Assembly: GCF_000092425.1 (NCBI RefSeq)
Contig: NC_014221.1
Span: 1,865,001-1,929,000, forward strand
Origin: Truepera radiovictrix DSM 17093
Lineage (GTDB): Bacteria > Deinococcota > Deinococci > Deinococcales > Trueperaceae
Direction: 5' to 3'
DNA length: 64,000 nt
Made by a program: the position numbers and the translations under genes. Below, piece after piece: positions 1 through 8,202 of this stretch (its first letter is position 1; each line of letters opens with the position of its first letter). Under the pieces are notes generated by a model that worked only from the letters and a program-made list of their open reading frames with translations, did not search any database and had not been told where the DNA came from.

Positions 1-318
1 GCGACCACCGAGGGCCAGGTCAGCATGCTGCGCAACCAGGGGCTCGTCCCCTCGTACCTCCCCGCTCTGGAGGACCCCTACGTCCAGGAGCCGGTTCCTT
101 ACTGGGGCGACCAACCCATCTGGCAGGACATCCTGGCGACCCTGGGTGAAATCCCGCAGGCGCGCGGGACCCAGTACTTCCAGGAAGCGCGGCAGATCGT
201 CACCAACACCCTGTCGCAGTACCTGACACAAAACGCCTACGAGGACGCCCAAGCCGCCATGGACGACGCGGCGCAGCAGATCTCGGCCGCGGTCGGCCTG
301 CCGATCGCCGGGCAGTAA
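1..318 (+). CDS. Sugar ABC transporter substrate-binding protein, C-terminal end (partial)
   Basis: The reading frame is open from base 1, so only the last 105 residues are present and the start lies outside the window. The tail (YWGDQPIWQDILATLGEI, then a helical stretch ending in AAQQISAAVG) resembles the C-terminal helices of family-1 sugar-binding lipoproteins, where an alanine- and glutamine-rich helix closes the fold. Two MalF/MalG-type permease genes follow on the same strand, which supports the role: an extracytoplasmic protein delivering a sugar or oligosaccharide to that permease pair. The substrate cannot be read from this fragment. Family assignment rests mainly on context. Confidence 0.75.
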   Translation, partial: ATTEGQVSMLRNQGLVPSYLPALEDPYVQEPVPYWGDQPIWQDILATLGEIPQARGTQYFQEARQIVTNTLSQYLTQNAYEDAQAAMDDAAQQISAAVGLPIAGQ

Positions 319-355
319 CGCCCCCCGGACGCCTAGACGCTACGAGAACGACACG

Positions 356-383
356 CCAAGAGGCGGCGCGCGCCGCCTCTTGG
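356..383. terminator. Perfect 28-nt palindrome after the binding-protein gene
   Basis: CCAAGAGGCGGC-GCGC-GCCGCCTCTTGG forms a 12-bp stem closed by four bases, 38 bases after the binding-protein stop. No T-tract follows, so it is more likely a partial terminator or 3' stabilising hairpin. In sugar ABC operons such elements keep binding-protein mRNA more abundant than permease mRNA. That role is inferred. Confidence 0.6.
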
Positions 384-490
384 CCTTGACCCACCCCCTC
401 GACGCGCCGCTGAGATGGCACGGAGCGCGGCACCCCGGAGCGCGCTAGGCGTCCCAAGTCACCCTGACACGTACCTGCCACGGAGTCCCC

Positions 491-1348
491 ATGCAGCGTA
501 ACCGGCTCGTCCCCTACTCTTTTCTGCTCCCCTATCTTGCGGTCTTTGTACTCTTTTGGGCGTGGCCCATCCTCTACTCGTTCTACCTGTCGTTTTTGGA
601 CACGCGCGGCTTCCCCTGGTCGCTCCAACCGGGCGTCAACTGGGGCCGCATCTTAAGCGACCCCTTTTTTAGGCAAGCGCTACGCAACACCCTGCTCATC
701 CTGCTCGTGCAGGTGCCCATCATGCTCACCCTGGCGACCGGCCTCGCGGTCGGGCTCAACTCGCCCCTTTTAAAGCTCCGCGGCTTTTACCGCTTCGCTT
801 TCTTCGCGCCCGTGGTGGTCGGCGCGGTCGCCTACTCGGCGGTCTTCCGGCTGCTCTTTAACACCCAAAACGGCGCGGTCAACGTCGCCCTGACCGGTTT
901 GGGGCTGCCGCGCGTCGACTGGCTCAACGCCCCCGTCCCCGCGCTCGTGCTCATCATCCTGACTGTCACCTGGCGCTGGACCGGCTACAACGCCATCATC
1001 ATCCTAGCGGGGTTGCAAAACGTCCCCGGTGAGCTCTACGAAGCCGCCAAGATCGACGGCGCCAACCCCTGGCAGCAGTTCTGGGGCATCACCTTACCCC
1101 TGCTGCGCCCCATTTTGCTCTTCGCCCTCGTCTTGTCGGTAATCGGCACCCTGCAGCTCTTTACCGAACCCTTTTTGATCACCGGCGGCGGCCCCGGCAA
1201 CGCCACCTTGACCCTCGGGGTCTACCTCTACCAGCAGGGCTTCCGCTCGTTCAACTTCGGCTACGCCTCGGCCATCGGCTACGCGATCGCGCTTTTAGCG
1301 GTGCTCTTTTCGCTCATCCAGCTGCGCCTTTTCGGGAGGGACGCGTGA
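491..1348 (+). CDS. Sugar ABC transporter permease, MalF/UgpA type
   Basis: A 285-residue inner-membrane protein with about six hydrophobic segments, starting with LVPYSFLLPYLAVFVLF. The cytoplasmic EAA loop that docks the ATPase is visible near residues 177-200 (ELYEAAKIDGANPWQQFWGI, followed by a proline-rich TLPLLRP). It forms a heterodimer with the next gene and imports the sugar bound by the upstream binding protein. The ATG at 491 is preceded by a weak CGGAGT. The end overlaps the next start by four bases (GTGA). No ATPase gene is adjacent; many such systems share a common MsmX/UgpC-type ATPase encoded elsewhere. Confidence 0.93.
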   Translation: MQRNRLVPYSFLLPYLAVFVLFWAWPILYSFYLSFLDTRGFPWSLQPGVNWGRILSDPFFRQALRNTLLILLVQVPIMLTLATGLAVGLNSPLLKLRGFYRFAFFAPVVVGAVAYSAVFRLLFNTQNGAVNVALTGLGLPRVDWLNAPVPALVLIILTVTWRWTGYNAIIILAGLQNVPGELYEAAKIDGANPWQQFWGITLPLLRPILLFALVLSVIGTLQLFTEPFLITGGGPGNATLTLGVYLYQQGFRSFNFGYASAIGYAIALLAVLFSLIQLRLFGRDA

Positions 1349-2175
1349 ACCGCGGCCGCTTCTGGGGGCGCCTATGGCTGCACGTGCTGATGACCCCCCT
1401 CGCCCTGCTCTGGCTCGCCCCCCTCTGGCTGATGTTGGTCTTTTCGACCGTCCCCGAGCGCGAGATCTTTAGCGTGCCCGTGCCGCTCATCCCGGGGGAC
1501 CACTTTTTGGAGAACTTCCGCGACCTCCAAGCCGACACGAACTTTTTGCGGACGCTCTGGAATAGCGTCGCGGTCTCCGGCATCTACACGCTGTTGTCGC
1601 TTTTGCTAACCAGCATGGCGGGCTACGCCTTCGCCCGCTTTCGCTTTTTCGGGCGCGGCGCGGTCTTTACGCTGGTGATCGCCACCTTGACCATCCCCTA
1701 CTTCGTCGTGGTGATCCCGCAGTACATCCTCGTGGCGCGCGAATTTGGTCTCACCAACTCGTACGTCGGGGTGGTGCTCCCGCTGCTGGCGAGCTCGCTC
1801 GGCATCTTTTTTATGCGGCAAAACTTCCTGTCGCTGCCCCAGAGCCTCCTAGACGCCGCCCGGGTCGACGGCGCGGGCGAATACCGCATCTTTTTCCAGA
1901 TCGCGCTGCCTTTAGTCTCCTCGGCGATGGCGGCCCTTGGCATCATCCTCTTTCTCACCGCCTGGAACGACTACCTCTGGCCGCTTTTGATCCTCACCCA
2001 GCGCGACATGTACACCGCACCGGTCGCCTTGGGGACGCTTTTGGGGCTCACGCGCGTGTCGTGGGGCGGCATCATGGTCGGGGCGGTCCTGATGACCGTG
2101 CCCTTTTTGGTGCTCTTCCTCTTTTTGCAGCGCTTTTTCGTCGCGGGGATCACGGCGGGGGCGGTCAAGGACTAG
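1345..2175 (+). CDS. Sugar ABC transporter permease, MalG/UgpE type
   Basis: A 276-residue membrane protein and partner of the preceding permease. It starts at GTG 1345, overlapping the upstream stop as GTGA, so the two are translationally coupled. The EAA loop reads SLLDAARVDGAGEYRIFFQI followed by ALPLVSS, at about residues 168-195. Six hydrophobic stretches and a length near 275 fit the MalG class. The conserved C-terminal tail ends in FVAGITAGAVKD. It forms half of the translocation pore. The last gene of the operon, it is followed at once by a strong hairpin. Confidence 0.93.
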   Translation: MNRGRFWGRLWLHVLMTPLALLWLAPLWLMLVFSTVPEREIFSVPVPLIPGDHFLENFRDLQADTNFLRTLWNSVAVSGIYTLLSLLLTSMAGYAFARFRFFGRGAVFTLVIATLTIPYFVVVIPQYILVAREFGLTNSYVGVVLPLLASSLGIFFMRQNFLSLPQSLLDAARVDGAGEYRIFFQIALPLVSSAMAALGIILFLTAWNDYLWPLLILTQRDMYTAPVALGTLLGLTRVSWGGIMVGAVLMTVPFLVLFLFLQRFFVAGITAGAVKD

Positions 2176-2176
2176 C

Positions 2177-2210
2177 GCGCCGCGCTCCCTAAAGGTAGGG
2201 ACCGCGGCGC
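2177..2210. terminator. Long hairpin ending the sugar ABC operon
   Basis: Arms GCGCCGCG-C-TCCCTA and TAGGGA-C-CGCGGCGC pair over 14 bp with one C:C mismatch and an AAGG loop. It begins right after the permease stop. No U-tract follows. The remaining bases up to the next gene at 2471 hold no gene that I can support. Confidence 0.6.
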
Positions 2211-2470
2211 TCGGCGGACGGTCTTCGGCGCCGCGGGTTAAGATGGGCCGTGTCAGCGTCTTAGCCCATAGCCGCAGGTGTCGTCTGGTCGGGGGGTACG
2301 GAGCTGCGCGAAGCGGCGCCCTGGTTATGAAAAGCGCCTCCCGACACGCACCTTCCGAGAGGCTACCGGTAGCCAAGAGACGTGCTACCGGCCGCACGGG
2401 CGAACGCACAACGACGCTCCCGCGCCCGGGCGTTCGCCACCACCTTCAAGACGCGATGGCGAGGTGACCG

Positions 2471-3229
2471 TTGAAACGCATTCGCTACCGAGACCAACAC
2501 GGCGTGAGCTGGGGCGACTTAAGGGGGGGCACCGTCTACCCGACCGACATGTGGGGCAAGCGCAGCGGCGGCGCGACCACGCTCTCCGAGGTCACGCTGC
2601 TCGCCCCCTGCGAACCCAAAAACATCGTTTGTGTCGGCAAAAACTACGCCAAGCACATCGCCGAGATGGGCGGCAGCGCCGACGACCTGCCCAAAGAGCC
2701 GGGGCTCTTTCTCAAGGGGCTGAGCGCGCTCTCCAACCCCGGCGACCCCATCGTCTACCCGAGCTGGACCCAGGAGCTGCACTACGAAGGCGAGCTCGCC
2801 GTCGTCATCGGGCAGCGCCTGCGCAACGTGAGCGAGAGCGAGGCGCTAGACGCCGTTCTCGGTTACACCTGCGCCCTTGACGTCACCGCGCGCGACAAGC
2901 AGCGCAGCGACCTGCAGTGGGTGCGGGGCAAGTCGGCCGACGGCTTCTGCCCGGTCGGGCCGTGGCTCGAGACCGACCTAGACCCCCACGACGTGCGCGT
3001 GCAGACCCTCGTCAACGGCGAGCTGAAGCAAGACGGCCACACGCGCGACCTCATCTTCGGCGTGCCGGTGATCCTGGCCTATATCAGCAGCTTTATGACC
3101 CTAGAGCCGGGCGACCTCGTGCTGACCGGCACCCCCGACGGCGTGGGGCCCCTAAAGGTCGGCGACGAGGTCACGGTGCGCGTCGAGGGCGTCGGCGACC
3201 TCACCAACACCGTGGAGGCAGACCGATGA
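2471..3229 (+). CDS. Fumarylacetoacetate hydrolase (FAH) family protein
   Basis: A 252-residue protein of the FAH superfamily, divalent-metal enzymes that hydrolyse or decarboxylate C-C bonds in beta-keto acids (family knowledge). Signatures present are NIVCVGKNYAKHIAEMGG (about 52-69), the metal-binding EGELAVVIG (about 98-106), YTCALDVTARD followed by LQWVRGKSADGFCPVGPWL, and the C-terminal GDLVLTGTPDGVGPL. The start is TTG at 2471, with a GAGGTGA ribosome site just upstream; no better start exists. It overlaps the next hydrolase gene by four bases (ATGA), suggesting a two-gene catabolic operon. The exact substrate is not determinable. Confidence 0.92.
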   Translation: MKRIRYRDQHGVSWGDLRGGTVYPTDMWGKRSGGATTLSEVTLLAPCEPKNIVCVGKNYAKHIAEMGGSADDLPKEPGLFLKGLSALSNPGDPIVYPSWTQELHYEGELAVVIGQRLRNVSESEALDAVLGYTCALDVTARDKQRSDLQWVRGKSADGFCPVGPWLETDLDPHDVRVQTLVNGELKQDGHTRDLIFGVPVILAYISSFMTLEPGDLVLTGTPDGVGPLKVGDEVTVRVEGVGDLTNTVEADR

Positions 3230-4206
3230 AAGCGCCAGGAGAAGGCGGCGCCGCAGACCATCGCCCCGTCACCGTGCCGCGCGTGCAGGAGCTCGGCGGC
3301 GTCTTTTTGCTCGACACCCAGCACATGGGCTACCACGGCACCGTCGGGGTGTTCGTGCTGCCGGGGCCGGGGGGCACCTTCGCGCTCATCGAGTCGGGGC
3401 CGGGGTCGACCTTGGAGACCGTGTTGACGGGGATCCGCGAGGCGGGGTTTGAACCCGAAAAGCTCGCCGCCGTGCTCGTCACCCACATCCACCTCGACCA
3501 CGCGGGCGCCGCCGGGGCGCTCGCGCGGCGCTTCGACGCCGAGGTGTACGTCCACGAAAACGGCGCGGGGCACCTCCTCGAGCCGGAGCGGCTCCTGGCG
3601 AGCGCCGCGCGCATCTACGGCGACCAGATGGAGGCGCTCTGGGGCGTGATGGAGGGGACTCCGCAGGGGCTCTTGCGGCCGGTGCGCGACGGCGAACCCT
3701 TGGAGATCCTCGGGCACCGCCTCGACGTCCTCTACACCCCCGGCCACGCCTCGCACCACGTGAGCTACCTCCTCGACAAGGCGCTCCTCTTTACCGGCGA
3801 CGCCGCCGGCGTGCGGCTGCCGGGTTCGTCGGTGGTGCGCCCCGCGCTCCCCCCGCCCGAGGTGGATTTGGAGAGCTGGTCGCGCTCGATCCAGGCGATG
3901 CGGCAGCTGCACCCGCAGGCGCTCCTCTTGACGCACTTCGGGCGGGTCGACGACCCGGAGGCACACTTTCGCGAGCTCGAGCACTGGCACCAGGTGTGGT
4001 CCGAGAGCGTTTTGGAAGGGATGCGCGCGGGCGAGGACGACGCGGCCTTAGCGGCGCGGATTAACCGCCTGAGCCGCGACGCCCTCGCCGCCGACGGCGC
4101 GTCGGCGGACACTATTGAGCGCCACCGCGTCACCAGCAACGACGAGATGACGGTGATGGGCCTCAAGCGCTACTGGCAGAAAAAGCACCCGGAGCGGCTC
4201 TCCTAG
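3226..4206 (+). CDS. Metallo-beta-lactamase-fold hydrolase
   Basis: A 326-residue cytoplasmic metal-dependent hydrolase. The HxHxDH motif appears as VTHIHLDHAGAAGAL at about residues 84-98. Further metal ligands are likely in YTPGHASHHVSYLL (about 171-184), LLFTGDAAG (about 188-196) and LLTHFG. I chose ATG 3226, which overlaps the upstream stop as ATGA; the frame is open further upstream but that part is antisense-like noise. The beta-lactamase fold covers glyoxalase II, lactonase and other hydrolases. Coupling with an FAH-family gene suggests a ring- or acid-degradation step, but the substrate is unknown. Confidence 0.9.
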   Translation: MKAPGEGGAADHRPVTVPRVQELGGVFLLDTQHMGYHGTVGVFVLPGPGGTFALIESGPGSTLETVLTGIREAGFEPEKLAAVLVTHIHLDHAGAAGALARRFDAEVYVHENGAGHLLEPERLLASAARIYGDQMEALWGVMEGTPQGLLRPVRDGEPLEILGHRLDVLYTPGHASHHVSYLLDKALLFTGDAAGVRLPGSSVVRPALPPPEVDLESWSRSIQAMRQLHPQALLLTHFGRVDDPEAHFRELEHWHQVWSESVLEGMRAGEDDAALAARINRLSRDALAADGASADTIERHRVTSNDEMTVMGLKRYWQKKHPERLS

Positions 4207-4265
4207 GGGTCGCGTAACGGTGTGGTGGGGGCACCGGGTTTGACGCGGCGCACCGGCCGTCAGGT

Positions 4266-5975
4266 TTACGGCAGCCAACGCCGCGCCGCCCAGCGCCGCG
4301 TCAGCGCGACGAGGGCCGTCACGAGAAAGAGCGCGCCCACGAGCAGCACCCCGAGCGCCGCCGCTTGGTTGGTGTAGCCGCCCTGCTCGAGCCCGAACAC
4401 CAACCAACCGAGCGTCTCGGTCCCTGAGCCCGCGAGGAGGGCCGAGAGCGTCAGCTCGGCAAACGCCTGCAAAAAGACGAGCAGCGCGGCCGCTACGAGC
4501 GACGGGGCCATCAGGGGCGCCAGCACGAAGCGGAAGGTCTGGCCCAAGCTCGCCCCGTCGACGCGCGCCGCCTCCTCCAAGCTGGGGTCGAGCTGCCGCC
4601 AAGCGGCGCCGATGGGCTGCAGCGCAAAGGCCAAAAAGCGCCCCACGTAGGCGATGAGCAGAAGCCAAAGCGTGCCGTAGAGGCTGACGCCGGGGAGCGG
4701 TGAGGGGAGCCAGACGAGAATCAGCGCGAGCGCGAAGATCAGCCCTGGCAGCGCGTAGGGCAGCTCGACGACGAGGCGCAGCGCGACGACGCTGCGGCCC
4801 CGCAGCCGCTGCAGCAAGTAGCCGAGGAGAAACGCGAGGCACGCGGCGATCACGGCTGCCCCCGCGCTCAGCACGAGGCTGTGCACCGCCGCGCGGCGCG
4901 CGCGGTCGAGCTCCCAGATAAAACGGAGGTGATCGGTCGTCAGGTTGTCCCACGCCAGCGGCAGCCCGTAGGCGCGCAGGAGCGCGGTCGCCGTCATGGC
5001 CGCGAGCGGCCCCACGACGAGCAGCAAAGTCAGCAGCAGCAGGAGGGCGCTAACAAACAGGCGCCACCGACCGAGCGGGGTCGCCCGCAGCTCCCGTTCG
5101 CCACCCAGCGCGCGGGTCTCGCTCCGCGCCACCACGCGCCCCTGAAGCCATAGCGCCATAAGCGCCGGGAGGCCAAAAAGCAGCGCCAGGGCCGCCGCGC
5201 GCCCCAAACCGCCGCTTGAAAACGCCAGCACCTCCTGGTAGAGCAAGGTCGGCAGGGTGCTGTAGCGCGCGGGGATCGCCAGCAGCGCCGGGATCCCGAA
5301 GTTGCCGAGCGCCCCCAAAAAACAGAGCAGCGTCGCCGCCGAGAGGTGCGGGCGCAGCAGCGGCAGCAGGACGAAGCGCCAACGCTGCGGCGCCGAAGCG
5401 CCGTCGAGAGCGGCCGCCTCCAGAGCGTCGCGGCCGATCCCACGAAGGCCAGCCGAAAGCGTGAGGAGCGCGACGGGCAACACGAAAAGCGCGAGGAGCA
5501 GGGTGACGCCACCCGGACCGTGAAGGCTCCAAAGGCGGCCCTGGAGCCCCAACGCGCTCCGCACCCCCCCCTGCAGGTAGCCGACCGGCCCCGCCCACTG
5601 CAGCCACGCTAGCGCCAGCACCTGCGGCGGGATCACCAGCGGCGTGAGAAACGCCAGCTGCACGGCGCGGCGCCCCCACAAGTCGGTGGTGAGCAGCAGC
5701 GCGAGCAGCAGACCGCCCGTGACGGCGAGCGCGGTCGCCCCGCTCGAGACGAGCAGGCTGTGCCCGAGCGCCCCCCGCACCCGCTCGGAGCCGAGCCAAC
5801 GCAGGTTCCCTAGCGAGAGCTGCCCCTCGACCGACAGGGCGCGCCAGAAGAGCTCCGCGAGCGGGTAGAGGTTCGTGAGCAGCAAAACGCCCCCGACGAG
5901 GGCGACGTAGGGCACCAGGGGGTGCCGCAAGCGCGGCGGCCGGGGGCGGCACGTTAGAGGTTGCGAGCGTTGCAT
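4266..5975 (-). CDS. Iron(III)/thiamine-type ABC transporter permease, fused two-domain
   Basis: A 569-residue membrane protein made of two homologous permease halves, as in FbpB/ThiP. Each half carries an EAA loop: LEAAALDGASAPQRWRFVLL near residue 190 and LEEAARVDGASLGQTFRFVL near residue 470. About twelve hydrophobic segments are spread over the protein. It lies downstream of an FbpA-like binding protein on the same strand, so both probably serve uptake of ferric iron or a similar ligand. No ATP-binding gene follows; the next gene downstream is on the opposite strand. The ATPase must be encoded elsewhere or shared. Confidence 0.92.
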   Translation of the reverse strand: MQRSQPLTCRPRPPRLRHPLVPYVALVGGVLLLTNLYPLAELFWRALSVEGQLSLGNLRWLGSERVRGALGHSLLVSSGATALAVTGGLLLALLLTTDLWGRRAVQLAFLTPLVIPPQVLALAWLQWAGPVGYLQGGVRSALGLQGRLWSLHGPGGVTLLLALFVLPVALLTLSAGLRGIGRDALEAAALDGASAPQRWRFVLLPLLRPHLSAATLLCFLGALGNFGIPALLAIPARYSTLPTLLYQEVLAFSSGGLGRAAALALLFGLPALMALWLQGRVVARSETRALGGERELRATPLGRWRLFVSALLLLLTLLLVVGPLAAMTATALLRAYGLPLAWDNLTTDHLRFIWELDRARRAAVHSLVLSAGAAVIAACLAFLLGYLLQRLRGRSVVALRLVVELPYALPGLIFALALILVWLPSPLPGVSLYGTLWLLLIAYVGRFLAFALQPIGAAWRQLDPSLEEAARVDGASLGQTFRFVLAPLMAPSLVAAALLVFLQAFAELTLSALLAGSGTETLGWLVFGLEQGGYTNQAAALGVLLVGALFLVTALVALTRRWAARRWLP

Positions 5976-6043
5976 GGGGCGACCTTAGGGGGCGCTGCTG
6001 AGACGGGGCGGCGGCTTAACGGGCGCTTCGAGGCGAAGACAGC

Positions 6044-6067
6044 GGGCGGCACCCTTTGGCGCCGCCC
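6044..6067. terminator. Small hairpin between binding protein and permease
   Basis: GGGCGGC and GCCGCCC pair across a ten-base loop in the 99-base gap between the minus-strand binding protein and its permease. It is a plausible intercistronic stabilising or attenuating hairpin. There is no T-tract. Confidence 0.35.
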
Positions 6068-6074
6068 GGGTCGC

Positions 6075-7040
6075 TCACTCGCCGAAAAGGGTGCGAAAGC
6101 GCTCCTTGTCGGCGTCGCGGGTCTCGGCGAGTTCGGCGGGGTCGGCGCTCAAGACCACGAGCTCACCGAGGGGCGGGAAGCCCGCGGGCGCCGCGACGTC
6201 GCGGCGCAGCGGTTGGTAACCGATCTCGGCGGCCACCTCCTGGCCCCGTTGCGAGAGGAGAAAGTCGACGAACGCCTCCGCCGCCTCGCGGTTCGGCGTG
6301 CCCGCGACGATGCCGACGGGCTCGGTGATCACCGGCACCCCCTCCTCCGGGTAGACGACCTCGACCGGCGACCCCTCCTCGCGGGCGCGGATGGCGAGAA
6401 AGTCCACCACCACGCCGTAGGGGTTTTCCCCCGAGGCGACGTTGCGGGCGACCGCGCCGTTGCCCTGCGTCAGGACGGTGCCGTTCTCCTCGAGCGCCTC
6501 GTACCACGCGAAGCCGATGCCGGGGGTTCGCACGAAGACCCCGAGGTTGTAGGCTGCCGCCCCCGAGTACGACGGGCTCGGCATGATGAGCTGGCCCGCG
6601 GGCACCTCCGTGAGCTCGGCCCACGACGTCACCGGCTCGGCCAGGGTGGGGTTATACGCGATCACGGTCGCGAGCACCTTGGTCCCGAAGTAGGTGCAGT
6701 CGGGGTCGTAAAAAGCGTCGTCGATCGCCGCGGCTTCCGGCGAGCAGTAGGGCGCGAGCAGGTCGCGCGCTTTAAGCAGCTCGAAGGTCGGCGCGTCGGC
6801 GACGAGGAGCACGTCGGCTTGGGGGGCGCCGGACTCGGCCTCGAGCAGAAAGCGGCTGATGACCTCCTCCGTACCGGAGCGAAAGAGGCGCACCTCGACG
6901 TCGGGGTAGCGCTCCCGAAACGCCTCGACGGTCCGCGCGGCGTCCTCGTCGGGTTGCGAGGTGTAGAGCCGCAAGGTGCCGCTCGGTTGCGCCAGCGCGG
7001 CGCCGGCGAAGAGCACAACAGCAAAGGTGAGTAAGCGCAT
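6075..7040 (-). CDS. Iron(III)-type ABC transporter substrate-binding protein
   Basis: A 321-residue secreted binding protein of the FbpA/AfuA type. The start is ATG at 7040, preceded by GGGAGGA; a GTG 12 bases upstream is open but lies before the ribosome site. The N-terminus MRLLTFAVVLFAGAALA is a signal peptide cleaved near AQPSG. The mature part opens with GTLRLYTSQPDEDA, the first beta strand typical of this class, and contains ADVLLVADAPTFELLK and GEPVGIVAGTPN-like segments. It probably feeds the two-domain permease downstream. The ligand could be ferric iron, phosphonate or another anion. Confidence 0.9.
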   Translation of the reverse strand: MRLLTFAVVLFAGAALAQPSGTLRLYTSQPDEDAARTVEAFRERYPDVEVRLFRSGTEEVISRFLLEAESGAPQADVLLVADAPTFELLKARDLLAPYCSPEAAAIDDAFYDPDCTYFGTKVLATVIAYNPTLAEPVTSWAELTEVPAGQLIMPSPSYSGAAAYNLGVFVRTPGIGFAWYEALEENGTVLTQGNGAVARNVASGENPYGVVVDFLAIRAREEGSPVEVVYPEEGVPVITEPVGIVAGTPNREAAEAFVDFLLSQRGQEVAAEIGYQPLRRDVAAPAGFPPLGELVVLSADPAELAETRDADKERFRTLFGE

Positions 7041-7115
7041 GGTTCCTCCCACCGCGAGGCTACGGCGCTTTCGTCAGGGTGCGGTCAGCTCGGGGACGCC
7101 GCCGCGCGAGGGCCG

Positions 7116-8030
7116 CTAGTCGCCCTCCCCCGCAAAGGCCGCCTCGAGCGCCGCCGCTGCGGGTTCGCCCGCCGCCGTCGTGACCCCCTCGGCCCAGCGC
7201 GTCACGGTCTGAAGGTTCGCTTCGAGCCACGTCCGCGCGACCTCCGCCGGGTCGCGGTTTTGCCGGCCGTAGCCGTCGATCCACGCGCCTTGGTCCTCGA
7301 GCGAGATGCGAAACTGCGCCAAGAGGCGCGCCAGGTTCGGGTTCTCCTCCAGAAAGCGGGTGTTGGCGACCGTCGCCACGAACCCCTCGCCGCCCCAGAT
7401 GTCCTCGGGGTCGTCGAGGTAGGCGATGTCGAAAGCGTTATTCATCCAGTGGGGGCGCCACCCCGAAAAGACGATCCAGTCGCCCCGCGAGGTCGCGCGC
7501 TCGACCATCTGCAGCATGCCCTGCTCGGAGCTCTCGACGAGCTGCCAACCCGAGAGCCCGTAGGTGTCCGTCTCGATCGCCCGGCGCATGATCTCGTTGC
7601 CGTCGTTGCCGGGTTCGATACCGTAGTAGCGCCGCCCGAAGGCGCCCGCGTGCGCGGCGAGGTCGGCGAGCGAGGTCACGCCGGCCTCGTAGACGTACGT
7701 CGGCACCGCCGAGCGGTAGAGCGTGCCCTCTAGGTTGCGGGCGCTCATCGTCACCGTGCCCTCCTCGAGGTACGGCGTGATCATGCTCTCCATGCTCGGC
7801 AGCCAGACCTCGACGAACACGTCGAGGTCGCCCGTCGCGACCCCCCGGAACACCAGCGGCAAGCTGAGCGAATGCATGGTGGTCTCGTAACCCAGCGCCT
7901 CGACGACGCTCGCGACCACGTGGGTTTTCACCACCGCTTCGGGCCACTCGACGTAACCGAAAGCGACCTCCTGAGCCGCTCCTGAAGTCCAAGAAAGGGC
8001 CGCCAAAAGGCCCAGCACAGCGCGTTTCAT
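7116..8030 (-). CDS. Glycine betaine/proline-type ABC substrate-binding protein
   Basis: A 304-residue OpuAC/ProX-family protein. An N-terminal signal peptide (MKRAVLGLLAALSWTSGAAQ) precedes EVAFGYVEWPEAVVKTHVVA, the typical first domain of quaternary-amine binders. Aromatic residues in IVFSGWRPHWMNNAFDI (about 196-212) fit the tryptophan cage that holds betaine in this family, and the C-terminal region IDGYGRQNRDPAEVARTWL is standard. The ribosome site GGAAGGAAGG lies upstream, as does a TATACT -10-like box. The ATPase and permease genes are divergent at 8192, so the system is split across a shared intergenic region, suggesting joint osmotic control. Confidence 0.92.
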   Translation of the reverse strand: MKRAVLGLLAALSWTSGAAQEVAFGYVEWPEAVVKTHVVASVVEALGYETTMHSLSLPLVFRGVATGDLDVFVEVWLPSMESMITPYLEEGTVTMSARNLEGTLYRSAVPTYVYEAGVTSLADLAAHAGAFGRRYYGIEPGNDGNEIMRRAIETDTYGLSGWQLVESSEQGMLQMVERATSRGDWIVFSGWRPHWMNNAFDIAYLDDPEDIWGGEGFVATVANTRFLEENPNLARLLAQFRISLEDQGAWIDGYGRQNRDPAEVARTWLEANLQTVTRWAEGVTTAAGEPAAAALEAAFAGEGD

Positions 8031-8134
8031 AGGTTTCAGCCTTCCTTCCTAGGCCAGTATAGCCTTGCGTTAAGGCGGTTGCGGCGGTGCAGCGCTAAGG
8101 CAGCTGCAGACCAAACCGCACGCCGCAGCCGTGT

Positions 8135-8140
8135 TAAGCT
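8135..8140 (+). promoter_or_regulatory. -10 box (TAAGCT) for the proV-type operon
   Basis: TAAGCT lies five bases before a GTG that opens a short leader ORF. The position fits a transcript starting at or near that GTG. Several other genes in the window have a TANNNT box 5-8 bases before the first codon. Confidence 0.5.
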
Positions 8141-8145
8141 AGCCC

Positions 8146-8202
8146 GTGCAGGTTTGTCGTCTTCTGGCTCAGCACCCATACCCTCGGCGCCATGATGGCT
8201 AA
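8146..8202 (+). CDS. Leader mini-ORF before the betaine ABC ATPase
   Basis: An 18-codon ORF (MQVCRLLAQHPYPRRHDG) begins with GTG five bases after TAAGCT and ends with TAA inside the second and third codons of the ATPase gene, overlapping it by 11 bases. The ATPase start has no recognisable ribosome site of its own. Ribosomes loading on a leaderless mini-ORF and restarting at the overlapping ATG would explain its translation. Existence as a peptide is unproven. Confidence 0.4.
   Translation: MQVCRLLAQHPYPRRHDG

Noticed and set aside
2243-2467. A 74-codon plus-strand frame ending four bases before the FAH gene
   Set aside because: No ribosome site, Arg/Ser-rich composition typical of random GC-rich frames, no recognisable domain.
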